Assembly: GCA_964293305.1 (NCBI GenBank)
Contig: CAXYYO010000027.1
Span: forward strand, 1 to 44,812
DNA from: CALAGJ01 sp964293305
Lineage (GTDB): Bacteria > Bacteroidota > Bacteroidia > Chitinophagales > Chitinophagaceae
Direction: 5' to 3'
Length of the DNA stretch: 44,812 bases
The position numbers and the translations under genes were made by a program. Shown here one piece after another: positions 33,282 through 41,691 of this stretch. The notes under the pieces are model-generated. The model did no database searches. It was not told the origin of the DNA and saw only the letters and a list, made by a program, of their open reading frames with translations. Numbering within the stretch: position 1 is the first letter of the stretch; each line of letters opens with the position of its first letter.

Positions 33282-33836
33282 ATGCACATAGAACATACTA
33301 AACTTGCAGATTGCTATATCATACACAATACTGTTTTTACGGATAGCAGAGGATATTTTTTTGAAAGTTTTAATGAAGGAGTATTTAATAAGTTAACCGA
33401 CTTGAATATTCATTTTATTCAGGATAATCAGTCCTTCTCTACAAAAGGAGTTTTAAGAGGGCTTCATTTTCAGCAGGGCAGCTTTGCCCAAGCAAAATTG
33501 GTAAGAGTGATAAGTGGGCATGTATTGGATGTGGCTGTAGATATACGAGTAGGCTCCCCAACTTATGGAGAACATGTGGCCATAGAGCTTAGTGCAGATA
33601 ATAATAAACAAATATTTATTCCAAGGGGCTTTGCACATGGATTTGTAGTGTTAAGTGATCAGGCTGGGTTCTTTTATAAATGCGACAATTATTATAACAA
33701 AGAAAGCGAAGCTGGCCTTTTATATAATGATCCGAGCCTTCATATAAATTGGATGATTAATGAGAAGGAATTGCATTTATCCGAAAAGGATATGATGAAT
33801 CCATTATTAAAAGATATAAATGGTTATCAAGTATAG
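33282..33836 (+). CDS. rfbC: dTDP-4-dehydrorhamnose 3,5-epimerase
   Basis: 184 residues, the normal RmlC length, a cupin-fold enzyme that epimerises dTDP-4-keto-6-deoxyglucose at C3 and C5 on the way to dTDP-L-rhamnose. Visible are FTDSRGYFFESFNE, FIQDNQSFSTKGVLRGLHFQ (catalytic His62), KLVRVISGHVLDVAVDIRVG plus SPTYGE, and IPRGFAHGFVVLSDQAGFFY plus KCDNYY. It is followed after 12 nt by rfbA. The other two genes of the rhamnose pathway, rfbB and rfbD, are not in the window. The product probably feeds cell-surface polysaccharide, in keeping with the nearby glycosyltransferase. Confidence 0.95.
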   Translation: MHIEHTKLADCYIIHNTVFTDSRGYFFESFNEGVFNKLTDLNIHFIQDNQSFSTKGVLRGLHFQQGSFAQAKLVRVISGHVLDVAVDIRVGSPTYGEHVAIELSADNNKQIFIPRGFAHGFVVLSDQAGFFYKCDNYYNKESEAGLLYNDPSLHINWMINEKELHLSEKDMMNPLLKDINGYQV

Positions 33837-33848
33837 AAATAGTAAATT

Positions 33849-34709
33849 ATGAGAGGAATAATTTTGGCGGGTGGTAGTGGCACTCGTTTATACCCAATAA
33901 CAAAAGGCATTAGTAAGCAGATAATGCCCGTGTATGATAAGCCCATGATCTATTATCCTTTATCGGTATTAATGCTTGCCGGTATTCGTGAAATATTAAT
34001 TATAACAACTCCGGAAGATCAGGCACAGTTTCAGCGATTGCTAGGTACAGGCACTGAATTGGGTTGTAGCTTTAGTTATGCTATACAGCACACCCCAAAT
34101 GGATTGGCGCAGGCCTTTGTATTGGGAGAAAATTTTATTGGAAATGAAAAAGTAGCACTCATTTTAGGGGATAATATTTTTTACGGTTCAGGTTTTAGCA
34201 GCTTGGTGCAAAGTTTTAATGATGTGGAAGGAGCAGCCATTTTTGCTTATGAGGTACAGGACCCTGAGCGATATGGTGTTGTTGCATTTGATGAAAATAA
34301 CAAAGCAATTTCGATAGAAGAAAAGCCTACAGTGCCCAAATCAAATTTTGCAGTACCAGGCCTGTATTTCTATGATAATAATGTGGTAGAAATAGCAAAA
34401 AATATAAATCCATCCCCCAGAGGGGAATATGAAATTACGGATGTAAATAGGGTTTATTTAAAAAATGGAAATTTGAAAGTAGGTGTTATGAACCGTGGTG
34501 TGGCTTGGTTAGATACGGGCACTTTTGACTCACTGCACGATGCCAGCGAATTTGTACGAGTTATTGAAAAAAGGCAAGGGCAGAAAATTGGATGTATAGA
34601 AGAAGTAGCATGGCGTATGGGTTTTATTGATAATGACCAGCTTAATATGCTATCAAAGCTCTATGAGAAGAGTGGATATGGGAAATATTTACAGCATTTA
34701 AAAAAATAA
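33849..34709 (+). CDS. rfbA: Glucose-1-phosphate thymidylyltransferase
   Basis: 286 residues, the normal RmlA length. It makes dTDP-glucose from dTTP and glucose-1-phosphate, the first step of dTDP-sugar synthesis. Signatures are ILAGGSGTRLYPITKGISKQ, the PMIYYPLSVLMLAGIREILI strand, GLAQAFVLGENFIG, LILGDNIFYGSGF with the metal-binding Asp, and VSxEEKP-like ISIEEKPTVPKSN. The nucleotide loop, the VAWLDTGTFDSLHDASEFV segment and the GCIEEVAWRMGFI end are all in place. It is the second gene of an operon with rfbC (12-nt gap). Confidence 0.96.
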   Translation: MRGIILAGGSGTRLYPITKGISKQIMPVYDKPMIYYPLSVLMLAGIREILIITTPEDQAQFQRLLGTGTELGCSFSYAIQHTPNGLAQAFVLGENFIGNEKVALILGDNIFYGSGFSSLVQSFNDVEGAAIFAYEVQDPERYGVVAFDENNKAISIEEKPTVPKSNFAVPGLYFYDNNVVEIAKNINPSPRGEYEITDVNRVYLKNGNLKVGVMNRGVAWLDTGTFDSLHDASEFVRVIEKRQGQKIGCIEEVAWRMGFIDNDQLNMLSKLYEKSGYGKYLQHLKK

Positions 34710-34900
34710 TTTTATTTTATTTCTGTTAAACTTATAAAATCAATTCTATTCGGTAAGTATAACAATTTCAATTGATTAATCATAAAAATCAACAAAAGAT
34801 TCTACAGAGTGAGCCATATAAACTCATTTATGTGCTACTTGAAACCGCTAAACTGAGAATTATTTCGAACAATACAATATAATTTCCTGTTTTTAAATGC

Positions 34901-35779
34901 ATGAATACGTTTACCATAAAGGATTTGGAAAATATTAGCGGCATCAAAGCTCATACCATCCGCATATGGGAACAGCGTTATACATTTCTCAAACCAAATA
35001 GAACTGATACCAATATTAGGGTTTACTCAAATGATGAACTGAAGGTTTTACTCAACATTTCTTTGCTCAATAAGTATGGCTTTAAAATATCTCATATAAG
35101 CAAGCTTTCATCAGATGAAATTAGAGAAAAAATATTTACACTCAATCAAGCACAGGCTCAGCAGGAAAGAATCGTCAACGATTTAATCACATACATGGTT
35201 GATCTTGATTTGACTCGTTTTGAAATGGTTTTAGACAATTTCATATTGAGTAAGGGTATTGAAAAGACAATAACATTTATCATATTCCCATTCTTAGAAA
35301 AGATTGGTGTATTATGGCAAACAAATCATATTAACCCGGCTCAAGAGCATCTCATTACAAATTTGATAAGGCAGAAGTTGATTGTTGGTATTGATAAAGC
35401 AAATACAATTCTTAAACTCAAAACCACAGTTTTACTGTATTTGCCAGAGGGTGAGCATCATGAACTTGGTTTACTTTTTATATATTATTTATTAAAAAAT
35501 AAAGGAATACAGGTTCTATACGTAGGTGCCAATGTGCCGCTAAAGGATTTGGAATATGTGGTTAAGGCAAAACAACCAGATTATCTTTATACCCACCTCA
35601 CAAATGCACATCATCATTTTACCCTCGAAAAGTATATCCCTTTATTGAATATAAAAGTACCCCATACCCCTGTTATTATTTCTGGCTCACTAGCACAATC
35701 CTACAAAAGGAAGTTGACAGGTAAAGTCCAGCTCAAATCTTCACTTCATGAAGTCATGGATTTTATATCAGATTTATAA
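34901..35779 (+). CDS. CarH-like MerR family regulator with cobalamin-binding domain
   Basis: 292 residues. A MerR-type winged helix lies at about 4-70 (IKDLENISGIKAHTIRIWEQ plus RYTFLKPNRTDTNIRVYSND). A helical bundle with the CarH signature W-x9-EH follows (Trp139, Glu149, His150). A Rossmann-type B12 domain then carries E-x-H-x-x-G in EHHELG, where His187 would be the lower axial ligand of cobalamin. All B12-contact motifs that can be checked are intact. Known CarH proteins bind DNA as adenosylcobalamin tetramers in the dark and release it in light. By position, just before the sigma factor and crt genes, this one probably represses carotenoid synthesis in the dark. It has its own 191-nt upstream region and is not overlapped by neighbours. 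Confidence 0.9.
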   Translation: MNTFTIKDLENISGIKAHTIRIWEQRYTFLKPNRTDTNIRVYSNDELKVLLNISLLNKYGFKISHISKLSSDEIREKIFTLNQAQAQQERIVNDLITYMVDLDLTRFEMVLDNFILSKGIEKTITFIIFPFLEKIGVLWQTNHINPAQEHLITNLIRQKLIVGIDKANTILKLKTTVLLYLPEGEHHELGLLFIYYLLKNKGIQVLYVGANVPLKDLEYVVKAKQPDYLYTHLTNAHHHFTLEKYIPLLNIKVPHTPVIISGSLAQSYKRKLTGKVQLKSSLHEVMDFISDL

Positions 35780-35924
35780 TTTACTTCTACATTTCTGTAA
35801 TTAATTTTTGAAAATACACTGTGTTTTCACTCTCTTTTTATTGCAATTCATCAGTTGATTTTGGTGTTCCGTCAATGTGTATGTTCATAACCGATTGAAA
35901 TACTTTGTTTTATCTTTTTTCAAA

Positions 35925-35971
35925 AAAGTTAAACAATATTGAACTTTGGAATATATATTTTGTTTAACTTT
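35925..35971. promoter_or_regulatory. 12-bp inverted repeat overlapping the sigma/crt promoter (candidate operator)
   Basis: AAAGTTAAACAA (35925-35936) and TTGTTTAACTTT (35960-35971) are perfect inverted arms, 35 bp centre to centre. The right arm covers the -7 box (TAACTTTG, 35965-35972). A third half-site, TTAAACAA, lies at 35985-35992. The MerR/CarH-like gene directly upstream makes this a likely binding site for that protein, where binding would block RNA polymerase. The arms are AT-rich, so the assignment rests on position as much as on sequence. Confidence 0.55.
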
Positions 35972-35972
35972 G
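35945..35972 (+). promoter_or_regulatory. Promoter of the ECF sigma/crt operon
   Basis: TTTG at 35945-35948 and the -7 box TAACTTTG at 35965-35972 are 16 nt apart. A TTG at 35939-35941 gives an alternative spacing of 23. The box ends 26 nt before the sigma start codon at 35999. That supports the start at 35999 rather than the upstream ATG at 35939. Confidence 0.55.
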
Positions 35973-35998
35973 TATCATTAATAATTAAACAAATTTGT

Positions 35999-36499
35999 AT
36001 GTCAACGGTAGAGTTCAATCAACTGCTTGTATCAAATGCCGAATTTTTAAGGCCTTTTGCTATTTCACTCACCAAAGATCAGGAAGCGGCGAAAGATTTG
36101 TACCAAGAAACCTTGGTAAGGGCTATCACCAATGCTGAAAAGTATAGTAATGGCACGAATATAAAAGCATGGTTATATACCATAATGCGTAATATTTTTA
36201 TTAATAATTATCGTCGCAAAAGCAAGCAGCAAACAATATTTGATAAAACGCCAAACGAGTATTTATTAAATAGTTCACAGCCTGCTGCTAGTAATGGTGC
36301 AATTGCGGGTATTAATATGAAGGAGATACACGCTGCCATAAATGCTTTGCCTGAAATATTTAGAAATCCCTTTGTTTTGTATTACGATGGATTCAAATAT
36401 CATGAAATAGCAGATGTTCTACAGGAGCCACTTGGTACCATAAAAAGTAGAATTCATTTTGCCCGTAAACTTTTAAAAGCTCAAATTGAAAGGGCTTGA
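35999..36499 (+). CDS. ECF-type RNA polymerase sigma factor of the carotenoid cluster
   Basis: 166 residues from the ATG at 35999 (MSTVEFNQLLVSNAEFLRPF). The longer frame starting at 35939 is hydrophobic nonsense and runs through the promoter. Region 2 is clear, with AAKDLYQETLVRAITNAEKY and IKAWLYTIMRNIFINNYRRK, and so is region 4, with ALPEIFRNPFVLYYDGFKYH plus EIADVLQEPLGTIKSRIHFA. No anti-sigma gene lies beside it. It starts the crt block, with crtI 21 nt downstream, so it is probably co-transcribed with the genes it may activate. Similar sigma genes occur in many Bacteroidota carotenoid clusters. The signal that controls its activity cannot be seen. Confidence 0.9.
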   Translation: MSTVEFNQLLVSNAEFLRPFAISLTKDQEAAKDLYQETLVRAITNAEKYSNGTNIKAWLYTIMRNIFINNYRRKSKQQTIFDKTPNEYLLNSSQPAASNGAIAGINMKEIHAAINALPEIFRNPFVLYYDGFKYHEIADVLQEPLGTIKSRIHFARKLLKAQIERA

Positions 36500-36520
36500 T
36501 TTTATAGTGATGAAAAAGAT

Positions 36521-38011
36521 ATGCATAAAAAAAACGTGGTGGTTATTGGTTCAGGATTTGCAGGAATGTCTTCTGCCTGCTTTCTTGCAAAATATGGATA
36601 TAAAGTTACAGTATTAGAAAAGCATAATATGCCAGGTGGCAGGGCCCGTCAATATAAAGTTGACGGGTTTTCTTTTGATATGGGACCAAGCTGGTATTGG
36701 ATGCCTGATGTGTTTGAAAGATTTTTTAATCAATTTAACCACACTGTCAGTGATTATTATTCACTAACCCGTTTAGACCCCTCTTACAGGGTTTATTGGA
36801 ATGATGGGCTCACAGATATACCCGCTTCATACGAAGCCTTAAAATCTTTATTTGAAAAAATAGAACCAGGCAGTGCTCATCAATTAGACAAATTTTTAGC
36901 AGAAGCAGCGTATAAATACAAAGTAGGTATTGGGAAGCTTGTATTTAAACCTGGTCAGAAAATATCGGAGCTTTTTGACACTGAACTATTAAAAGGTCTT
37001 TTAAGATTAGATGTGTTTACTTCCATGCAACAGCATGTGGCACGTTTTTTCAAACACCCACATTTGAAGCAGCTCATGGAATTTCCTGTTATCTTTTTGG
37101 GTGCTATGGCACAGGATACTCCTGCACTATATAGCCTAATGAATTTTGCAGATATAAAGGGTGGCACTTGGTTTCCCAAAGGGGGCATGTATAGTATTGT
37201 AGATGCTATGTATCAGTTAGCTCAAAGTCTCGGGGTAGAATTTCATTTTGGAAAGGAAGCAAAAAAAATTGTGATTGAGAATAATCAAGCAAAATCAGTA
37301 GTCTGTGTAGATGCAAATGGAAATGAAAATATTTTTGAGGCTGATATAGTAGTTTCAAATGCAGACTACAATCACACAGAAACCGCTTTACTAGAACCAT
37401 CATATAGAAACTATTCTGAAAATTATTGGGAGAATCGTGTTATGGCTCCCGGCTGTCTTTTATACTATGTGGGTATCAATAAAAAAATCGAAAATATTCC
37501 ACACCATAGTCTCTTCTTTGATACTGATTTCAATACTCATTCTACAGAAATCTATAAAACAAAAAAATGGCCATCAGATCCATTATTTTATGCTTGTGCC
37601 GCTTCACTCACAGATTCCGATGTGGCACCTGAGGGATGTGAAAATTTGTTTTTTTTAATACCCGCAGCAGCGGGATTAACAGGGGATACAGACTCGCTAA
37701 GAGATACATATTTCGATGCCATTATCGATCGTTTTGAAAAAAGAACAAACCAGGTTATAAAGCCACATATTATCTTTAAAAAATCATTTGCCCATAGTGA
37801 TTTTATTAGTGAATATAATGCCTTTAAAGGAAATGCCTACGGACTCGCTAATACGTTATTCCAAACAGCTCATTTAAAGCCAGCTATCAGAAACAAAAAA
37901 GTTAAGAATCTTTTTTATACTGGCCAGCTTACAGTGCCCGGTCCAGGAGTGCCACCCGCACTCATTTCTGGAGAAGTTGTAGCCGGATTAATTAAAAATG
38001 ATTTTGCTTAA
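36521..38011 (+). CDS. crtI: Phytoene desaturase
   Basis: 496 residues, a CrtI-type FAD amine-oxidase-family enzyme that converts 15-cis-phytoene to lycopene by successive desaturations. The dinucleotide motif is VVVIGSGFAGMSSACFLAKY plus GYKVTVLEKHNMPGGRARQY. Also present are FDMGPSWYWMPDVFERFF and KGGMYSIVDAMYQLAQSLG. The C-terminal carotenoid dehydrogenase signature is FYTGQLTVPGPGVPPALISG. It lies 21 nt after the sigma factor and 60 nt before crtB. A second CrtI-like protein is encoded at 39513. Order and match to the PGPGVPP ending make this one the phytoene-specific enzyme. Confidence 0.94.
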   Translation: MHKKNVVVIGSGFAGMSSACFLAKYGYKVTVLEKHNMPGGRARQYKVDGFSFDMGPSWYWMPDVFERFFNQFNHTVSDYYSLTRLDPSYRVYWNDGLTDIPASYEALKSLFEKIEPGSAHQLDKFLAEAAYKYKVGIGKLVFKPGQKISELFDTELLKGLLRLDVFTSMQQHVARFFKHPHLKQLMEFPVIFLGAMAQDTPALYSLMNFADIKGGTWFPKGGMYSIVDAMYQLAQSLGVEFHFGKEAKKIVIENNQAKSVVCVDANGNENIFEADIVVSNADYNHTETALLEPSYRNYSENYWENRVMAPGCLLYYVGINKKIENIPHHSLFFDTDFNTHSTEIYKTKKWPSDPLFYACAASLTDSDVAPEGCENLFFLIPAAAGLTGDTDSLRDTYFDAIIDRFEKRTNQVIKPHIIFKKSFAHSDFISEYNAFKGNAYGLANTLFQTAHLKPAIRNKKVKNLFYTGQLTVPGPGVPPALISGEVVAGLIKNDFA

Positions 38012-38071
38012 ACAAAACTCATTCTTAATCTGTTTAGTATTTTTTTGTAATATGCGCAAATATTATAAACA

Positions 38072-38908
38072 ATGATTGGATTGTTTCACAAGCTAAGTAA
38101 CGAATGTAGTCGCATCACCACTGAGCGATATAGTACTTCTTTTGCTTCTGCAATAAATATGCTACACAAAGACTTGAGACAGCATGTGTACAATATCTAT
38201 GGGTTTGTAAGATTAGCAGATGAAATTGTGGACTCATTTCATAATTTTAATAAAGAAAAATTATTAAATGAATTTAGAAATCAAACCTGGCAGGCAATAG
38301 AAGAGGGTATCAGTTTAAATCCTATCATAAATAGCTTTCAGGCTACTATAAATAAATACAATATCAATCACAGACTTATTGCAGCTTTTTTTCATAGCAT
38401 GGAAATGGATTTGACCAAAAAAATATATGATGAACGTGGATACACAGAATATATTTATGGTAGCGCAGAAGTAGTAGGATTAATGTGTTTGCATATTTTC
38501 TGTGAAGGAAATAAAGATCAATATAATGCACTAAAGCCAGCTGCAAGTAGCTTGGGTGCTGCATTACAGAAAGTAAATTTTTTAAGAGATATAAAAGCAG
38601 ATTTTCAGGGAATGGAGAGAATGTACTTTCCCGGATGCGATTTTAAAAACTTTCATTTGAATGAAAAGATGCATATAGAGTCTGATATCCAAAAAGATTT
38701 TGATGATGCTTACGAAGGAATAAAAAACCTTCCTATAAAAGCAAGATTTGGCGTGTATGTTGCCTATAAATATTACCTTTCTTTATTTAAAAAAATTAAA
38801 GAATTACCACCACAACAAATTCTGGAAAGTAGGATACGTATTCCTGATTATGGTAAAGTATTTATTCTAGCAAAAGCAGGCCTTCGAAGTCAACTTAATC
38901 TCCTATAG
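38072..38908 (+). CDS. crtB: Phytoene synthase
   Basis: 278 residues. It joins two geranylgeranyl diphosphates to phytoene at the cytoplasmic membrane. The first Asp-rich motif is DEIVD (Asp50 to Asp54) in YGFVRLADEIVDSF. The second is LQKVNFLRDIKADFQG, with Asn169, Arg172, Asp173 and Asp177. YSTSFASAINML and YIYGSAEVVGLMCLHIFCEG complete the picture. It is slightly shorter than the usual 290-310 residues but lacks no motif. It sits between crtI and idi with about 60 nt on either side, and is presumably in the same operon. Confidence 0.95.
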   Translation: MIGLFHKLSNECSRITTERYSTSFASAINMLHKDLRQHVYNIYGFVRLADEIVDSFHNFNKEKLLNEFRNQTWQAIEEGISLNPIINSFQATINKYNINHRLIAAFFHSMEMDLTKKIYDERGYTEYIYGSAEVVGLMCLHIFCEGNKDQYNALKPAASSLGAALQKVNFLRDIKADFQGMERMYFPGCDFKNFHLNEKMHIESDIQKDFDDAYEGIKNLPIKARFGVYVAYKYYLSLFKKIKELPPQQILESRIRIPDYGKVFILAKAGLRSQLNLL

Positions 38909-38970
38909 TTTTGTGCAGATTATATTCGCATTTATCATAAAGAAACAATTTCAAAGATTCAAACCATAAC

Positions 38971-39516
38971 ATGGAGCAGGTTATTCTTGTTGATACGCAT
39001 GATGAAGATATGGGTATCATGGAAAAAATGGAAGCTCATGAACTAGGTATACTACATAGAGCATTTAGTATATTTATTTTTAATAAGAAGGGAGAGCTAC
39101 TTTTACAACAAAGGGCTTTTGATAAATACCATAGTGGTGGTTTGTGGACAAATACATGTTGTAGCCATCCCAGGCCACAAGAAAATATAGCATCAGCAGC
39201 TCATAGAAGGCTACAGGAGGAAATGGGTTTTGACACGGACCTTAATCATGCTTTCAGTTTTATTTATAAAGTTGGTTTAGACCATGGCTTAACGGAACAT
39301 GAATACGATCATGTATTTACAGGTATTTATGAAGCTGAAATTGTGGCAAACAAGGATGAAGTAGCAGCGTATACTTATAAAAGCATTCAATCTATATCAT
39401 CAGAAATTGAATTGCAGCCACAACAATTTACAGAGTGGTTTAAAATTGCTTTTGAGCGTGTAGTACAAGTATTTATAAATAGCCCAGAAGTTTCATCAAT
39501 CACTACATCTGAATGA
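38971..39516 (+). CDS. idi: Isopentenyl-diphosphate delta-isomerase, type I
   Basis: 181 residues, a Nudix-fold enzyme that interconverts isopentenyl and dimethylallyl diphosphate and so supplies the precursors for carotenoid synthesis. Motifs are HRAFSIFIFNKKGELLLQQR, the catalytic TNTCCSHP (Cys64 by alignment), the Nudix-like AAHRRLQEEMGF and HEYDHVFTG with the metal-binding Glu. The gene overlaps the next one by 4 nt (ATGA), which suggests translational coupling with crtD. Its position inside the crt cluster fits a rate-limiting precursor role. Confidence 0.95.
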   Translation: MEQVILVDTHDEDMGIMEKMEAHELGILHRAFSIFIFNKKGELLLQQRAFDKYHSGGLWTNTCCSHPRPQENIASAAHRRLQEEMGFDTDLNHAFSFIYKVGLDHGLTEHEYDHVFTGIYEAEIVANKDEVAAYTYKSIQSISSEIELQPQQFTEWFKIAFERVVQVFINSPEVSSITTSE

Positions 39517-41009
39517 AACAAAAATCTGTTATTATAATTGGTTCTGGTATTGCAGGTTTAGCATCAGCTATAAGGCTTGCTGTACAGGGCCATCAAGTAC
39601 ATGTATATGAAAAAAATAGCTATCCCGGTGGTAAATTATCTTTAATTGAAAAAGATGGCTTTCGTTTTGATGCAGGACCAAGCCTCTTTACCCAGCCAGC
39701 AAATATTGAAGAATTATTTGCATTTGCTGGAGAGTCCTTAGCTCCACATTTTAAATATTCATCAGTGGATATTGCTTGTACCTATTTTTTTGAAGATGGC
39801 TCTACTTTTAAAGCTGCTTCAAATGCAGAAAAATTTGCTGCTGATGCAGCAGAGGAATTTACAGCAGACAAAAATCTTATTGAAAAATATTTAAAACAAT
39901 CAGCTAATGTTTATAAACATATTGCTGAAATATTTTTGAGCTACTCTTTACACAAAAAAAGCACTTGGTTTAGAAAAGAAATATTAACCGCATTGAAGCA
40001 TGTTAAGTTGTATCATCTTAAACAATCGCTTCACCAGTTGAATGAAAAATTATTAAGGCATAAAAAATTAGTTCAAATATTTAACCGCTATGCCACGTAT
40101 AATGGCAGTAATCCATACAAGGCTCCTGCTATGCTGCAGGTAATTCCTCATTTGGAATATAATGAAGGTGTTTTTTACCCAAAAGGTGGCATGATAAGCA
40201 TTACAAATGCTTTGTACAGCCTAGCATTAAAGCGTGGTGTTCATTTTCATTTTAATACAAAAGTAGAAAGGATTATACATGATAATGGAATGGCTCATGG
40301 CATAGTTGTAAATCATAATAATATTTTTGCAGATACTATTATAAGCAATTGTGATGCATATTTCACTTATAAAAATCTACTAAAAGACGATGATACAGCA
40401 GCCCAGTTATTGAAGCAGGAGAGAAGCAGCAGTGCATTAATATTTTATTGGGGTATTAAAAAAGAATTTAGCCAATTGGGCTTGCATAATATTTTATTTG
40501 CCTCCAATTATGAAGAAGAATTTTCAAATCTTTTTGACCTTAAAAATATCTACAATGACCCTACTGTTTATATAAATATTACGAGCAAATGTGAGCCTGA
40601 GTTGCACGCCCCATCGGGCTCTGAAAATTGGTTTGTAATGATCAATATGCCTGCGGGCACCACATATATTAATGACGATACAATCCATATATGTAAAAGA
40701 AATATTATTGGTAAAATAAACAGGTTATTAAAAACTGATATTGAAAAATATATTCTTACAGAAGATGTGCTGGATCCAAAACTCATAGAATTGCGAACTA
40801 GCTCTTTTGGTGGATCACTTTATGGCACTAGTAGCAACAGCAGATGGGCCGCCTTTTTAAGGCATCCAAATTTTTCATCTCAAATAAAAAATCTTTGGTT
40901 TGCCGGTGGTAGTGTTCACCCCGGGGGCGGTATTCCACTTTGTTTAAGAAGTGCCAAAATAATGTGTAGCCTCATAGCCGATGAGCATCAAAAAAAGCAG
41001 CATGATTAA
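39513..41009 (+). CDS. crtD: CrtI-like carotenoid desaturase, probably CrtD (3',4'-desaturase)
   Basis: 498 residues with the CrtI fold: IIIGSGIAGLASAIRLAVQG, EKNSYPGGKLSLIEKDGFRF plus DAGPSLFTQP, YPKGGMISITNALYSLALKR and a C-terminal LWFAGGSVHPGGGIPLCLRS plus AKIM. It is clearly a paralogue of the phytoene desaturase at 36521. Its place next to cruF points to the 3',4'-desaturation of 1'-hydroxylated carotenoids (CrtD). Methoxyneurosporene dehydrogenase-like or other desaturase roles cannot be excluded from the sequence alone. It overlaps idi by 4 nt at the start and cruF by 29 nt (or 8 nt with the later cruF start). Confidence 0.78.
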   Translation: MKQKSVIIIGSGIAGLASAIRLAVQGHQVHVYEKNSYPGGKLSLIEKDGFRFDAGPSLFTQPANIEELFAFAGESLAPHFKYSSVDIACTYFFEDGSTFKAASNAEKFAADAAEEFTADKNLIEKYLKQSANVYKHIAEIFLSYSLHKKSTWFRKEILTALKHVKLYHLKQSLHQLNEKLLRHKKLVQIFNRYATYNGSNPYKAPAMLQVIPHLEYNEGVFYPKGGMISITNALYSLALKRGVHFHFNTKVERIIHDNGMAHGIVVNHNNIFADTIISNCDAYFTYKNLLKDDDTAAQLLKQERSSSALIFYWGIKKEFSQLGLHNILFASNYEEEFSNLFDLKNIYNDPTVYINITSKCEPELHAPSGSENWFVMINMPAGTTYINDDTIHICKRNIIGKINRLLKTDIEKYILTEDVLDPKLIELRTSSFGGSLYGTSSNSRWAAFLRHPNFSSQIKNLWFAGGSVHPGGGIPLCLRSAKIMCSLIADEHQKKQHD

Positions 41010-41691
41010 AAAATATTTTGCACCCTATTATATCGCTCTCACACTGGCCTTACTTTTTCATATTTGTGGTGCTGCCGGCATTCTTTTGAGTGATTATAAG
41101 GAATGGTTTATCAGCAGTTCTCCTATCACGGTATTGCTCATGAGTGTGTTGATCATTTTCACACAAAAAGAAAAAAACACCAATTTTATAGTATTTGCCA
41201 TGCTCTGTTTTATGATTGGATTATTAACAGAGATGATAGGAGTAAACACTGGTTATTTATTTGGTAATTATGAATATGGAAATGTGTTAGGACCAAAAAT
41301 ATTTGGAGTGCCATGGCTTATTGGTATCAATTGGTTTGTTGTTATTTATTGTGCCGGATGTACTACCCATATTGTAGAAGCATGGATTCTAAAACAAACC
41401 GGTGCCGAGATTATGCTATCCACCCGCATGCAGCATCTTTCATTTATTATTGATACAGCACTGCTAGCCGTTTTTTTTGACTGGCTTATAGAGCCTGTTG
41501 CCATAAAACTTGGATATTGGAGTTGGCTTGAAAACGATATTCCTTTTTACAACTATGTATGCTGGTTTTTAATAAGTCTGATACTTTCTTCGGCCATGCG
41601 ATTTTTATCTTTTAATAAAGCAAACCTGTTTGCAGTACATTTGTTTATCATACAGGGTTTATTCTTTTTACTATTAAGAACTTTTCTATGA
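40981..41691 (+). CDS. cruF: Carotenoid 1',2'-hydratase, CruF family
   Basis: 236 residues, an integral membrane protein with about seven helices of the Caroten_synth (DUF422) family. The hallmark stretch LLTEMIGVNTGYLFGNYEYG plus NVLGPKIFGVPWLIGINW and the later FFDWLIEPVAIKLGYWSW agree with CruF. CruF adds water across the 1',2' double bond of the linear end of gamma-carotene, giving a tertiary hydroxyl. The ATG at 41002 is an equally good start, overlapping crtD by only 8 nt and placing MIKKYFAPYY first. The 3' end overlaps crtZ by 4 nt (ATGA), so the genes are likely translationally coupled. Confidence 0.88.
   Translation: MSIKKSSMIKKYFAPYYIALTLALLFHICGAAGILLSDYKEWFISSSPITVLLMSVLIIFTQKEKNTNFIVFAMLCFMIGLLTEMIGVNTGYLFGNYEYGNVLGPKIFGVPWLIGINWFVVIYCAGCTTHIVEAWILKQTGAEIMLSTRMQHLSFIIDTALLAVFFDWLIEPVAIKLGYWSWLENDIPFYNYVCWFLISLILSSAMRFLSFNKANLFAVHLFIIQGLFFLLLRTFL

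Noticed and set aside
35939..35998. N-terminal extension of the sigma factor
   Set aside because: It runs through the promoter and the inverted repeat, and the residues are unlike any sigma N-terminus.
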